A stretch of DNA of 64,000 nucleotides from positions 27,522,852-27,586,851 of the forward strand of contig OY743171.1 of assembly GCA_963555705.1 (NCBI GenBank), written 5' to 3'. This document shows, piece after piece, positions 47,917 to 59,338 of this stretch. Each line of letters opens with the position of its first letter. Position 1 is the stretch's first letter. This stretch comes from Ligustrum vulgare (lineage: Eukaryota > Streptophyta > Magnoliopsida > Lamiales > Oleaceae). The position numbers were made by a program, and so were the translations under genes. Below the pieces are notes generated by a model. The model searched no databases, was not told the origin of the DNA, and saw only the letters and a list, made by a program, of their open reading frames with translations.

Positions 47917-49704
47917 TTAGGATTTGGAACTCCCTTTTCAGGAACAATTTTGGGACTTCCACGGTTCTCTCCAATACACTTTGGACAATTGAAATGGTTC
48001 AATTGTAGAATAAGCAATGATAAAAACACCGAGAGAATGCACTACTTAGAAAAAGTACAACTACGTGAAGAAAGACATTATTCATACCAGAAAAGACTGC
48101 AGGAACATGTTAAAAATGGCATTATAAAAAAAATGATATGTGGGAAGAAGGTTGGAGGAAAAATTATGGTCGACGAAGACCTGGGGACTCAATTTTTGAG
48201 TCAGATTTTTTAAGTTAGAGATTGAGACTCTTTTTTTGAGTAGAAACCCTTTGGATTTGGAATTCTATTTTCAAGAATAGTTTTGGGGCTTTCAGTGTTC
48301 CTTTCAATGCAATTTAGACAATTGAAATCGTTCGTTAGTAGAATAATCTATGATTAAGACACCAAGAGAATAATGCACTACTTAATAAAAGTGCAACCAC
48401 GTGAAGCTACATTATTCAAACCACACAAGAGTTTTCAAAACGTGTCAAAAGGGCATTATATAAGAAATGATATGTGGGAAGAAGGATGGAGTCAAAATTA
48501 TGGTCTAAGACGACCAAGGGATGCAATTTGAAATTGAAAACCCGCAAGTATTGTGAATCAATTTTTTTTCAATTAGAAATTGAGACTATTTTTTTTTTAG
48601 TCTAATAAACCCTTAGGATTTGGAACTCCCTTTTCAGGAATAATTTTGGGACTTCCACGGTTCTCTCCAATACACTTTGGACAATTGAAATGGTTCATTG
48701 GTAGAATAAGCAATGATAAAAACACCGAGAGAATGCACTACTTAGAAAAAGTACAACTACGTGAAGAAAGACATTATTCGTACCAGACAAGACTGCAAGA
48801 ACATGTTAAAAAAGGCATTATAAAAGAAATGATATGTGGGAAGAAGGTTGGAGGAAAAATTATGGTCGACAAAGACCAGGGGATGCAATTTTAGAGTCAG
48901 ATTTTTTAAGATAGAGATTGAGACTCTTTTTTTGCGTAGAAACCCTTTGGATTTGGAATTCTGTTTTCAAGAATAGTTTTGGGGCTTTCAGTGTTCCTTT
49001 CAATGCAATTTAGACAATTGAAATCGTTCGTTGGTAGAATAAGCTACGATTAAGACACCAAGAGAATAATGCACTACTTAATAAAAGTACAACCACGTGA
49101 AGAAAGACATTATTAAAACCACACAAGAGTTTTAAAAACGTGTCAAATGAGAATTATATAAGAAATGATATGTGGGAAGAAGGATGGAGTCAAAATTATG
49201 GTCTAAGACGACCAAGGGATGCAATTTGAAATTGAAAACCCGCAAGTATTGTGAATCAATTTTTTTTCAATTAGAAATTGAGACTATTTTTTTTAGTATA
49301 ATAAACCCTTAGGATTGGGAACTCCCTTTTCAGGAATAATTTTGGGACTTCCACTGTTCTCTCCAATACACTTTGGACAATTGAAATGGTTCATTGGTAG
49401 AATAAGCTATGATAAAAACACCGAGAGAATGCACTACTTAGAAAAAGTACAACTACGTGAATAATGCACTACTTAATAAAAGTACAACAACGTGAAGAAA
49501 GACATTATTCAAACCACACAAGAGTTTTCAAAACGTGTCAAAAGGGCATTATATAAGAAATGATATGTGGGAAGAAGGATGGAGTCAAAATTATGGTCTA
49601 AGACGACCAAGGGATGCAATTTGAAATTGAAAACCCGCAAGTATTGTGAATCAATTTTTTTTCAATTAGAAATTGAGACTATTTTTTTTTAGTATATTAA
49701 ACCC
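47917..49704 (+). repeat. 1788 bp higher-order repeat, copy 1 (AB-AB-C)
   Basis: Unit starts are AB 47917, AB 48613 and C 49309. Marks are AGTATATTAAACCC and GGAACAATTTTGG at the first dimer with TTCAATTGTAG and ATAAAAAAAATG, GAATTCTATTTTC and GTGAAGCTACATT in its B half, and AGTCTAATAAACCC before the second dimer with TTAAAAAAGGC and GTCGACAAAG. The B half at 48.25 kb keeps GAATAATCTATG where later copies have GAATAAGCTATG. Confidence 0.92.
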
Positions 49705-51492
49705 TTAGGATTTGGAACTCCCTTTTCAGGAACAATTTTGGGACTTCCACGGTTCTCTCCAATACACTTTGGACAATTGAAATGGTTCAATTGTAGAATA
49801 AGCAATGATAAAAACACCGAGAGAATGCACTACTTAGAAAAAGTACAACTACGTGAAGAAAGACATTATTCATACCAGAAAAGACTGCAGGAACATGTTA
49901 AAAATGGCATTATAAAAAAAATGATATGTGGGAAGAAGGTTGGAGGAAAAATTATGGTCGACGAAGACCTGGGGACTCAATTTTTGAGTCAGATTTTTTA
50001 AGTTAGAGATTGAGACTCTTTTTTTGAGTAGAAACCCTTTGGATTTGGAATTCTATTTTCAAGAATAGTTTTGGGGCTTTCAGTGTTCCTTTCAATGCAA
50101 TTTAGACAATTGAAATCGTTCGTTAGTAGAATAAGCTATGATTAAGACACCAAGAGAATAATGCACTACTTAATAAAAGTGCAACCACGTGAAGCTACAT
50201 TATTCAAACCACACAAGAGTTTTCAAAATGTGTCAAAAGGGCATTATATAAGAAATGATATGTGGGAAGAAGGATGGAGTCAAAATTATGGTCTAAGACG
50301 ACCAAGGGATGCAATTTGAAATTGAAAACCCGCAAGTATTGTGAATCAATTTTTTTTCAATTAGAAATTGAGACTATTTTTTTTTTAGTCTAATAAACCC
50401 TTAGGATTTGGAACTCCCTTTTCAGGAATAATTTTGGGACTTCCACGGTTCTCTCCAATACACTTTGGACAATTGAAATGGTTCATTGGTAGAATAAGCA
50501 ATGATAAAAACACCGAGAGAATGCACTACTTAGAAAAAGTACAACTACGTGAAGAAAGACATTATTCGTACCAGACAAGACTGCAAGAACATGTTAAAAA
50601 AGGCATTATAAAAGAAATGATATGTGGGAAGAAGGTTGGAGGAAAAATTATGGTCGACAAAGACCAGGGGATGCAATTTTAGAGTCAGATTTTTTAAGAT
50701 AGAGATTGAGACTCTTTTTTTGCGTAGAAACCCTTTGGATTTGGAATTCTGTTTTCAAGAATAGTTTTGGGGCTTTCAGTGTTCCTTTCAATGCAATTTA
50801 GACAATTGAAATCGTTCGTTGGTAGAATAAGCTACGATTAAGACACCAAGAGAATAATGCACTACTTAATAAAAGTACAACCACGTGAAGAAAGACATTA
50901 TTAAAACCACACAAGAGTTTTAAAAACGTGTCAAATGAGAATTATATAAGAAATGATATGTGGGAAGAAGGATGGAGTCAAAATTATGGTCTAAGACGAC
51001 CAAGGGATGCAATTTGAAATTGAAAACCCGCAAGTATTGTGAATCAATTTTTTTTCAATTAGAAATTGAGACTATTTTTTTTAGTATAATAAACCCTTAG
51101 GATTGGGAACTCCCTTTTCAGGAATAATTTTGGGACTTCCACTGTTCTCTCCAATACACTTTGGACAATTGAAATGGTTCATTGGTAGAATAAGCTATGA
51201 TAAAAACACCGAGAGAATGCACTACTTAGAAAAAGTACAACTACGTGAATAATGCACTACTTAATAAAAGTACAACAACGTGAAGAAAGACATTATTCAA
51301 ACCACACAAGAGTTTTCAAAACGTGTCAAAAGGGCATTATATAAGAAATGATATGTGGGAAGAAGGATGGAGTCAAAATTATGGTCTAAGACGACCAAGG
51401 GATGCAATTTGAAATTGAAAACCCGCAAGTATTGTGAATCAATTTTTTTTCAATTAGAAATTGAGACTATTTTTTTTTAGTATATTAAACCC
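49705..51492 (+). repeat. 1788 bp higher-order repeat, copy 2
   Basis: Unit starts are AB 49705, AB 50401 and C 51097, matching copy 1 almost base for base, including the GTGAAGCTACATT deletion in B and AACAACGTGAAG in C. A private AAAATGTGTC is near 50225 and is shared with copy 3. Confidence 0.92.
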
Positions 51493-52884
51493 TTAGGATT
51501 TGGAACTCCCTTTTCAGGAACAATTTTGGGACTTCCACGGTTCTCTCCAATACACTTTGGACAATTGAAATGGTTCAATTGTAGAATAAGCAATGATAAA
51601 AACACCGAGAGAATGCACTACTTAGAAAAAGTACAACTACGTGAAGAAAGACATTATTCATACCAGAAAAGACTGCAGGAACATGTTAAAAATGGCATTA
51701 TAAAAAAAATGATATGTGGGAAGAAGGTTGGAGGAAAAATTATGGTCGACGAAGACCTGGGGACTCAATTTTTGAGTCAGATTTTTTAAGTTAGAGATTG
51801 AGACTCTTTTTTTGAGTAGAAACCCTTTGGATTTGGAATTCTATTTTCAAGAATAGTTTTGGGGCTTTCAGTGTTCCTTTCAATGCAATTTAGACAATTG
51901 AAATCGTTCGTTAGTAGAATAAGCTATGATTAAGACACCAAGAGAATAATGCACTACTTAATAAAAGTGCAACCACGTGAAGCTACATTATTCAAACCAC
52001 ACAAGAGTTTTCAAAATGTGTCAAAAGGGCATTATATAAGAAATGATATGTGGGAAGAAGGATGGAGTCAAAATTATGGTCTAAGACGACCAAGGGATGC
52101 AATTTGAAATTGAAAACCCGCAAGTATTGTGAATCAATTTTTTTTCAATTAGAAATTGAGACTATTTTTTTTTTAGTCTAATAAACCCTTAGGATTTGGA
52201 ACTCCCTTTTCAGGAATAATTTTGGGACTTCCACGGTTCTCTCCAATACACTTTGGACAATTGAAATGGTTCATTGGTAGAATAAGCAATGATAAAAACA
52301 CCGAGAGAATGCACTACTTAGAAAAAGTACAACTACGTGAAGAAAGACATTATTCGTACCAGACAAGACTGCAAGAACATGTTAAAAAAGGCATTATAAA
52401 AGAAATGATATGTGGGAAGAAGGTTGGAGGAAATATTATGGTCGACAAAGACCAGGGGATGCAATTTTAGAGTCAGATTTTTTAAGTTAGAGATTGGGAC
52501 TCTTTTTTTGCGTAGAAACCCTTTGGATTTGGAATTCTGTTTTCAAGAATAGTTTTGGGGCTTTCAGTGTTCCTTTCAATGCAATTTAGACAATTGAAAT
52601 CCTTCGTTGGTAGAATAAGCTACGATTAAGACACCAAGAGAATAATGCACTACTTAATAAAAGTACAACCACGTGAAGAAAGACATTATTAAAACCACAC
52701 AAGAGTTTTAAAAACGTGTCAAATGAGAATTATATAAGAAATGATATGTGGGAAGAAGGATGGAGTCAAAATTATGGTCTAAGACGACCAAGGGATGCAA
52801 TTTGAAATTGAAAACCCGCAAGTATTGTGAATCAATTTTTTTTCAATTAGAAATTGAGACTATTTTTTTTAGTATAATAAACCC
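51493..52884 (+). repeat. 1788 bp higher-order repeat, copy 3 (C part replaced)
   Basis: AB 51493 and AB 52189 match the earlier copies, with private changes such as GGAAATATTATGG near 52430, GATTGGGACTC near 52491 and AAATCCTTCG near 52600. The C unit expected next begins normally at 52885. Within about 80 bp it switches to the sequence type of C 47522, so the third copy is cut short by recombination near 52.96 kb. Confidence 0.9.
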
Positions 52885-53675
52885 TTAGGATTGGGAACTC
52901 CCTTTTCAGGAATAATTTTGGGACTTCCACTGTTCTCTCCAATACACTTTGGACAATTGAAGTGGTTCAATTGTAGAATAAGCAATGATAAAAACGCCGA
53001 GAGAATGCACTACTTAGAAAAAGTACAACTACGTGAATAATGCACTACTTAATAAAAGTACAACCACGTGAAGAAAGACATTATTCAAACCACACAAGAG
53101 TTTTCAAAACGTGTCAAAAGGCCATTATATAAGAAATGATATGTGGGAAGAAGGATGGAGTCAAAATTATGGACTAAGACGACCAAGGGATGCAATTTGA
53201 AATTGAAAACCCGCAAGTATTGTGAATCAATTTTTTTTCAATTAGAAATTGAGACTATTTTTTTTAGTATAATAAACCCTTAGGATTGGGAACACCCTTT
53301 TCAGGAATAATTTTTGGACTTCCACTGTTCTCTCCAATACACTTTGGACAATTGAAATGGTGAATTGGTAGAATAAGCTATGATAAAAACACCGACAGAA
53401 TGCACTACTTAGAAAAAGTAAAACTACGTGAATAATACACTACTTAATAAAAGTACAACCACGTGAAGAAAGACGTTATTCAAACCACACAAGAGTTTTC
53501 AAAACGTGTCAAAAGGGAATTATATAAGAAATGATATGTGGGAAGAAGGATGGAGTCAAAATTATGGTCTAAGACGACCAAGGGATGCAATTTGAAATTG
53601 AAAACCCGCAAGTATTGTGAATCAATTTTTTTTCAATTAGAAATTGAGAATATTTTTTTTTAGTATAATAAACCC
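52885..53675 (+). repeat. Two C units, same types as 47125/47522 but in reversed order
   Basis: C 52885 carries TTCAATTGTAG, AACGCCGAG, AAAAGGCCATT and TATGGACTAAG, like C 47522. C 53280 carries GAACACCC, GGTGAATTGG, CCGACAGAATG, AATAATACAC and AGACGTTATTC, like C 47125. Both pairs keep the same strand. Only the order along the array is swapped, as expected from a circular permutation of a two-unit block. Confidence 0.88.
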
Positions 53676-56460
53676 TTAGGATTTGGAACTCCCTTTTCAG
53701 GAATAATTTTGGGACTTCCACTGTTCTCTCCAATACACTTTGGACAATTGAAATGGTTCATTGGTAGAACAAACAATGATAAAAACACCGAGAGAATGCA
53801 CTACTTAGAAAAAGTACAACTACGTGCAGAAAGACATTATTCGTACCAGACAAGACTGCAAGAACATGTTAAAAATGGCATTTTTAGAAATGATATGTGG
53901 GAAGAAGGTTGGAGGAAAAATTATGGTCGACGAAGACCTGGGGATGCAATTTTTGAGTCAGATATTTTAAGTTAGAGATTGAGACTCTTTTTTTGCGTAG
54001 AAACCCTTTGGATTTGGAATTCTGTTTTCAAGAATAGTTTTGGGGCTTTCAGTGTTCCTTTCAATGCAATTTAGACAATTGAAATCGTTCGTTGGTAGAA
54101 TAAGCTATGATTAAGACACCAAGAGAATAATGCCCTACTTAATAAAAGTGCAACCACGTGAAGAAAGACATTATTCAAACCACACAAGAGTTTTCAAAAC
54201 GTGTCAAAAGGGCATTATATAAGAAATGATATGTGTGAAGAAGGATGGAGTCAAAATTATGGTCTAAGACGACCAAGGGATGCAATTTGAAATTGAAAAC
54301 CCGCAAGTACTGTGAATCAATTTTTTTTCAATTAGAAATTGAGACTATTTTTTTTTTTAGTCTAATAAACCCTTAGGATTTGGAACTCCCTTTTCAGGAA
54401 TAATTTTGGGACTTCCACGGTTCTCTCCAATACACTTTGGACAATTGAAATGGTTCATTGGTAGAATAAGCAATGATAAAAACACCGAGAAAATGCACTA
54501 CTTAGAAAAAGTACAACTACGTGATGAAAGACATTATTCGTACCAGACAAGACTGCAAGAACATGTTAAAAATGGCATTATAAAAGAAATGATATGTGGG
54601 AAGAAGGTTGGAGGAAAAATTATGGTCGACGAAGACTAGGGGATGCAATTTTAGAGTCAGATTTTTTAGGTTAGAGATTGAGACTCTTTTTTTGCGTAGA
54701 AACCCTTTGGATTTGGAATTCTGTTTTCAAGAATAGTTTTGGGGCTTTCAGTGTTCCTTTCAATGCAATTTAGACAATTGAAATCGTTCGTTGGTAGAAT
54801 AAGCTACGATCAAGACACCAAGAGAATAATGCACTACTTAATAAAAGTACAACCACGTGAAGAAAGACATTATTAAAACCACACAAGAATTTTAAAAACG
54901 TGTCAAATGAGAATTATATAAGAAATGATATGTGGGAAGAAGGATGGAGTCAAAATTATGGTCGAAGACGACCAAGAGATGCAATTTGAAATTGAAAACC
55001 CGCAAGTATTGTGAATCAATTTTTTATCAATTAGAAATTGAGACTATTTTTTTTAGTATAATAAACCCTTAGGATTGGAAACTCCCTTTTCAGGAATAAT
55101 TTTGGGACTTCCACTGTTCTCTCCAATACACTTTGGACAATTGAAATGGTTCATCGGTAGAATAAGCTATGATAAAAACACCGAGAGAATGCACTACTTA
55201 GAAAAAGTACAACTACGTGAAGAAAGACATTATTCGTACCAGACAAGACTGCAAGAACATGTTAAAAATGGCATTTTTAGAAATGATATGTGGGAAGAAG
55301 GTTGGAGGAAAAATTATGGTCGACGAAGACCTGGGGATGCAATTTTTGAGTCAGATATTTTAAGTTAGAGATTGAGACTCCTTTTTTGCGTAGAAACCCT
55401 TTGGATTTGGAATTCTGTTTTCAAGAATAGTTTTGGGGCTTTCAGTGTTCCTTTCAATGCAATTTAGACAATTGAAATCGTTCGTTGGTAGAATAAGCTA
55501 TGATTAAGACACCAAGAGAATAATGCCCTACTTAATAAAAGTGCAACCACGTGAAGAAAGACATTATTCAAACCACACAAGAGTTTTCAAAACGTGTCAA
55601 AAGGGCATTATATAAGAAATGATATGTGTGAAGAAGGATGGAGTCAAAATTATGGTCTAAGACGACCAAGGGATGCAATTTGAAATTGAAAACCCGCAAG
55701 TATTGTGAATCAATTTTTTTTCAATTAGAAATTGAGACTATTTTTTTTTTAGTATAATAAACCCTTAGGATTTGGAACTCCCTTTTCAGGAATAATTTTG
55801 GGACTTCCACGGTTCTCTCCAATACACTTTGGACAATTGAAATGGTTCATTGGTAGAATAAGCAATGATAAAAACACCGAGAGAATGCACTTCTTAGAAA
55901 AAGTACAACTACGTGAAGAAAGACATTATTCATACCAGAAAAGACTGCAGGAACATGTTAAAATTGGTATTATAAAAGAAATGATATGTGGGAAGAAGGT
56001 TGGAGGAAAAATTATGGTCGACGAAGACCTGGGGATGCAATTTTTAAGTCAGATATTTTAAGTTAGAGATTGAGACTCTTTTTTTGCGTAGAAACCCTTT
56101 GGATTTGGAATTCTGTTTTCAAGAATAGTTTTGGGGATTTCAGTGTTCCTTTCAATGCAATTTAGACAATTGAAATCGTTCGTTGGTAGAATAAGCTATG
56201 ATTAAGACACCAAGAGAATAATGCCCTACTTAATAAAAGTCCAACCACGTGAAGAAAGACATTATTCAAACCACACAAGAGTTATAAAAACGTGTCAAAT
56301 GAGAATTATATAAGAAATGATATGTGGGAAGAAGGATGGAGTCAAAATTATGGTCGAAGACGACCAAGGGATGCAATTTGAAATTGAAAACCCGCAAGTA
56401 TTGTGAATCAATTTTTTTTCAATTAGAAATTGAGTCTATTTTTTTTAGTATAATAAACCC
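53676..56460 (+). repeat. Four AB dimers of the right-hand subfamily
   Basis: Dimers start at 53676, 54373, 55069 and 55765. A halves at 53676 and 55069 have the two-base deletion (CATTTTTAGAAATG). AB 54373 has GATGAAAGAC and an early stop at GACTAGGGG. AB 55765 has CACTTCTTAG and AAAATTGGTATT. The last two dimers match 44939 and 45636 at a spacing of about 10.13 kb. Confidence 0.88.
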
Positions 56461-58642
56461 TTAGGATTGGGAACTCCCTTTTCAGGAATAATTTTGGGAC
56501 TTCCACTGTTCTCTCCAATACACTTTGGACAATTGAAATGGTTCATTGGTAGAATAAGCTATGATAAAAACACCGAGAGAATGCACTACTTAGAAAAAGT
56601 ACAACTACGTGAATAATGCACTACTTAATAAAAGTACAACCACGTGAAGAAAGACATTATTCAAACCACACAAGAGTTTTCAAAACGTGTCAAAAGGGCA
56701 TTATATAAGAAATGATATGTGGGAAGAAGGATGGAGTCAAAATTATGGTCTAAGACGACCAAGGGATGCAATTTGAAATTGAAAACCCGCAAGTATTGTG
56801 AATCAATTTTTTTTCAATTAGAAATTGAGACTATTTTTTTTTAGTATAATAAACCCTTATGATTTGGAACTCCCTTTTCAGGAATAATTTTGGGACTTCC
56901 ACTGTTCTCTCCAATACACTTTGGACAATTGAAATGGTTCATTGGTAGAACAACCAATGATAAAAACACCGAGAGAATGCACTACTTAGAAAAAGTACAA
57001 CTACGTGCAGAAAGACATTATTCGTACCAGACAAGACTGCAAGAACATGTTAAAACTGGCATTTTTAGAAATGATATGTGGGAAGAAGGTTGGAGGAAAA
57101 ATTATGGTCGACGAAGACCTGGGGATACAATTTTTGAGTCAGATATTTTAAGTTAGAGATTGAGACTCTTTTTTTGCGTAGAAACCCTTTGGATTTGGAA
57201 TTCTGTTTTCAAGAATAGTTTTGGGGCTTTCAGTGTTCCTTTCAATGCAATTTAGACAATTGAAATCGTTCGTTGGTAGAATAAGCTATGATTAAGACAC
57301 CAAGAGAATAATGCCCTACTTAATAAAAGTCCAACCACGTGAAGAAAGACATTATTCAAACCACACAAGAGTTTTAAAAACGTGTCAAATGAGAATTATA
57401 TAAGAAATGATATGTGGGAAGAAGGATGGAGTCAAAATTATGGTCTAAGACGACCAAGGGATGCAATTTGAAATTGAAAACCCGCAAGTATTGTGAATCA
57501 ATTTCTTTTCAATTAGAAATTGAGACTATTTTTTTTAGTATAATAAACCCTTAGGATTGGGAACTCCCTTTTCAGGAATAATTTTGGGACTTCCACTGTT
57601 CTCTCCAATACACTTTGGACAATTGAAATGGTTCATTGGTAGAATAAGCTATGATAAAAACACCGAGAGAATGCACTACTTAGAAAAAGTACAACTACGT
57701 GAATAATGCACTACATAATAAAAGTACAACCACGTGAAGAAAGACATTATTCAAACCACACAAGAGTTTTCAAAACGTGTCAAAAGGGCATTATATAAGA
57801 AATGATATGTGGGAAGAAGGATGGAGTCAAAATTATGGTCTAAGACGACCAAGGGATGCAATTTGAAATTGAAAACCCGCAAGTATTGTGAATCAATTTT
57901 TTTTCAATTAGAAATTGAGACTATTTTTTTTTAGTATAATAAACCCTTATGATTTGGAACTCCCTTTTCAGGAATAATTTTGGGACTTCCACTGTTCTCT
58001 CCAATACACTTTGGACAATTGAAATGGTTCATTGGTAGAACAACCAATGATAAAAACACCGAGAGAATGCACTACTTAGAAAAAGTACAACTACGTGCAG
58101 AAAGACATTATTCGTACCAGACAAGACTGCAAGAACATGTTAAAAATGGCATTTTTAGAAATGATATGTGGGAAGAAGGTTGGAGGAAAAATTATGGTCG
58201 ACGAAGACCTGGGGATGCAATTTTTGAGTCAGATATTTTAAGTTAGAGATTGAGACTCCTTTTTTGCGTAAAAACCCTTTGGATTTGGAATTCTGTTTTC
58301 AAGAATAGTTTTGGGGCTTTCAGTGTTCCTTTCAATGCAATTTAGACAATTGAAATCGTTCGTTGGTACAATAAGCTATGATTAAGACACCAAGAGAATA
58401 ATGCCCTACTTAATAAAAGTGCAACCACGTGAAGAAAGACATTATTCAAACCACACAAGAGTTTTCAAAACGTGTCAAAAGGGCATTATATAAGAAATGA
58501 TATGTGTGAAGAAGGATGGAGTCAAAATTATGGTCTAAGACGACCAAGGGATGCAATTTGAAATTGAAAACCCGCAAGTATTGTGAATCAATTTTTTTTC
58601 AATTAGAAATTGAGACTATTTTTTTTTTAGTATAATAAACCC
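56461..58642 (+). repeat. 1090 bp higher-order repeat, two copies (C-AB)
   Basis: Copy 1 is C 56461 plus AB 56857, and copy 2 is C 57551 plus AB 57947. Both dimers start with CCCTTATGATTT and carry AACAACCAATG, a pair of marks not seen elsewhere in the window. Differences include AAACTGGCATT at 57054 and a CTACATAATAAAAG change in the second C. The second B half differs from the first (CCAAAAGGGCATT type against the CAAATGAGAATT type). Confidence 0.9.
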
Positions 58643-59338
58643 TTAGGATTTGGAACTCCCTTTTCAGGAATAATTTTGGGACTTCCACGGTTCTCTCCAA
58701 TACACTTTGGACAATTGAAATGGTTCATTGGTAGAATAAGCAATGATAAAAACACCGAGAGAATGCACTACTTAGAAAAAGTACAACTACGTGAAGAAAG
58801 ACATTATTCATACCAGAAAAGACTGTAGGAACATGTTAAAAATGGCATTATAAAAGAAATGATATGTGGGAAGAAGGTTGGAGGAAAAATTATGGTCGAC
58901 GAAGACCTGGGGATGCAATTTTTAAGTCAGATATTTTAAGTTAGAGATTGAGACTCTTTTTTTGCGTAGAAACCCTTTGGATTTGGAATTCTGTTTTCAA
59001 GAATAGTTTTGGGGCTTTCAGTGTTCCTTTCAATGCAATTTAGACAATTGAAATCGTTCGTTGGTAGAATAAGCTATGATTAAGACACCAAGAGAATAAT
59101 GCCCTACTTAATAAAAGTCCAACCACGTGAAGAAAGACATTATTCAAACCACACAAGAGTTATAAAAACGTGTCAAATGAGAATTATATAAGAAATGATA
59201 TGTGGGAAGAAGGATGGAGTCAAAATTATGGTCGAAGACGACCAAGGGATGCAATTTGAAATTGAAAACCCGCAAGTATTGTGAATCAATTTTTTTTCAA
59301 TTAGAAATTGAGTCTATTTTTTTTAGTATAATAAACCC
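58643..59338 (+). repeat. AB dimer with a private nonsense change
   Basis: The A half belongs to the CATACCAGAAAAG type, but GACTGCAGG has become GACTGTAGG near 58824, which closes the recurring open frame. Its B half (GTTATAAAAACG, CAAATGAGAATT, GAGTCTATTTT) is of the same type as that of AB 62520. The 3875 bp repeat may therefore begin inside this dimer. Confidence 0.87.
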
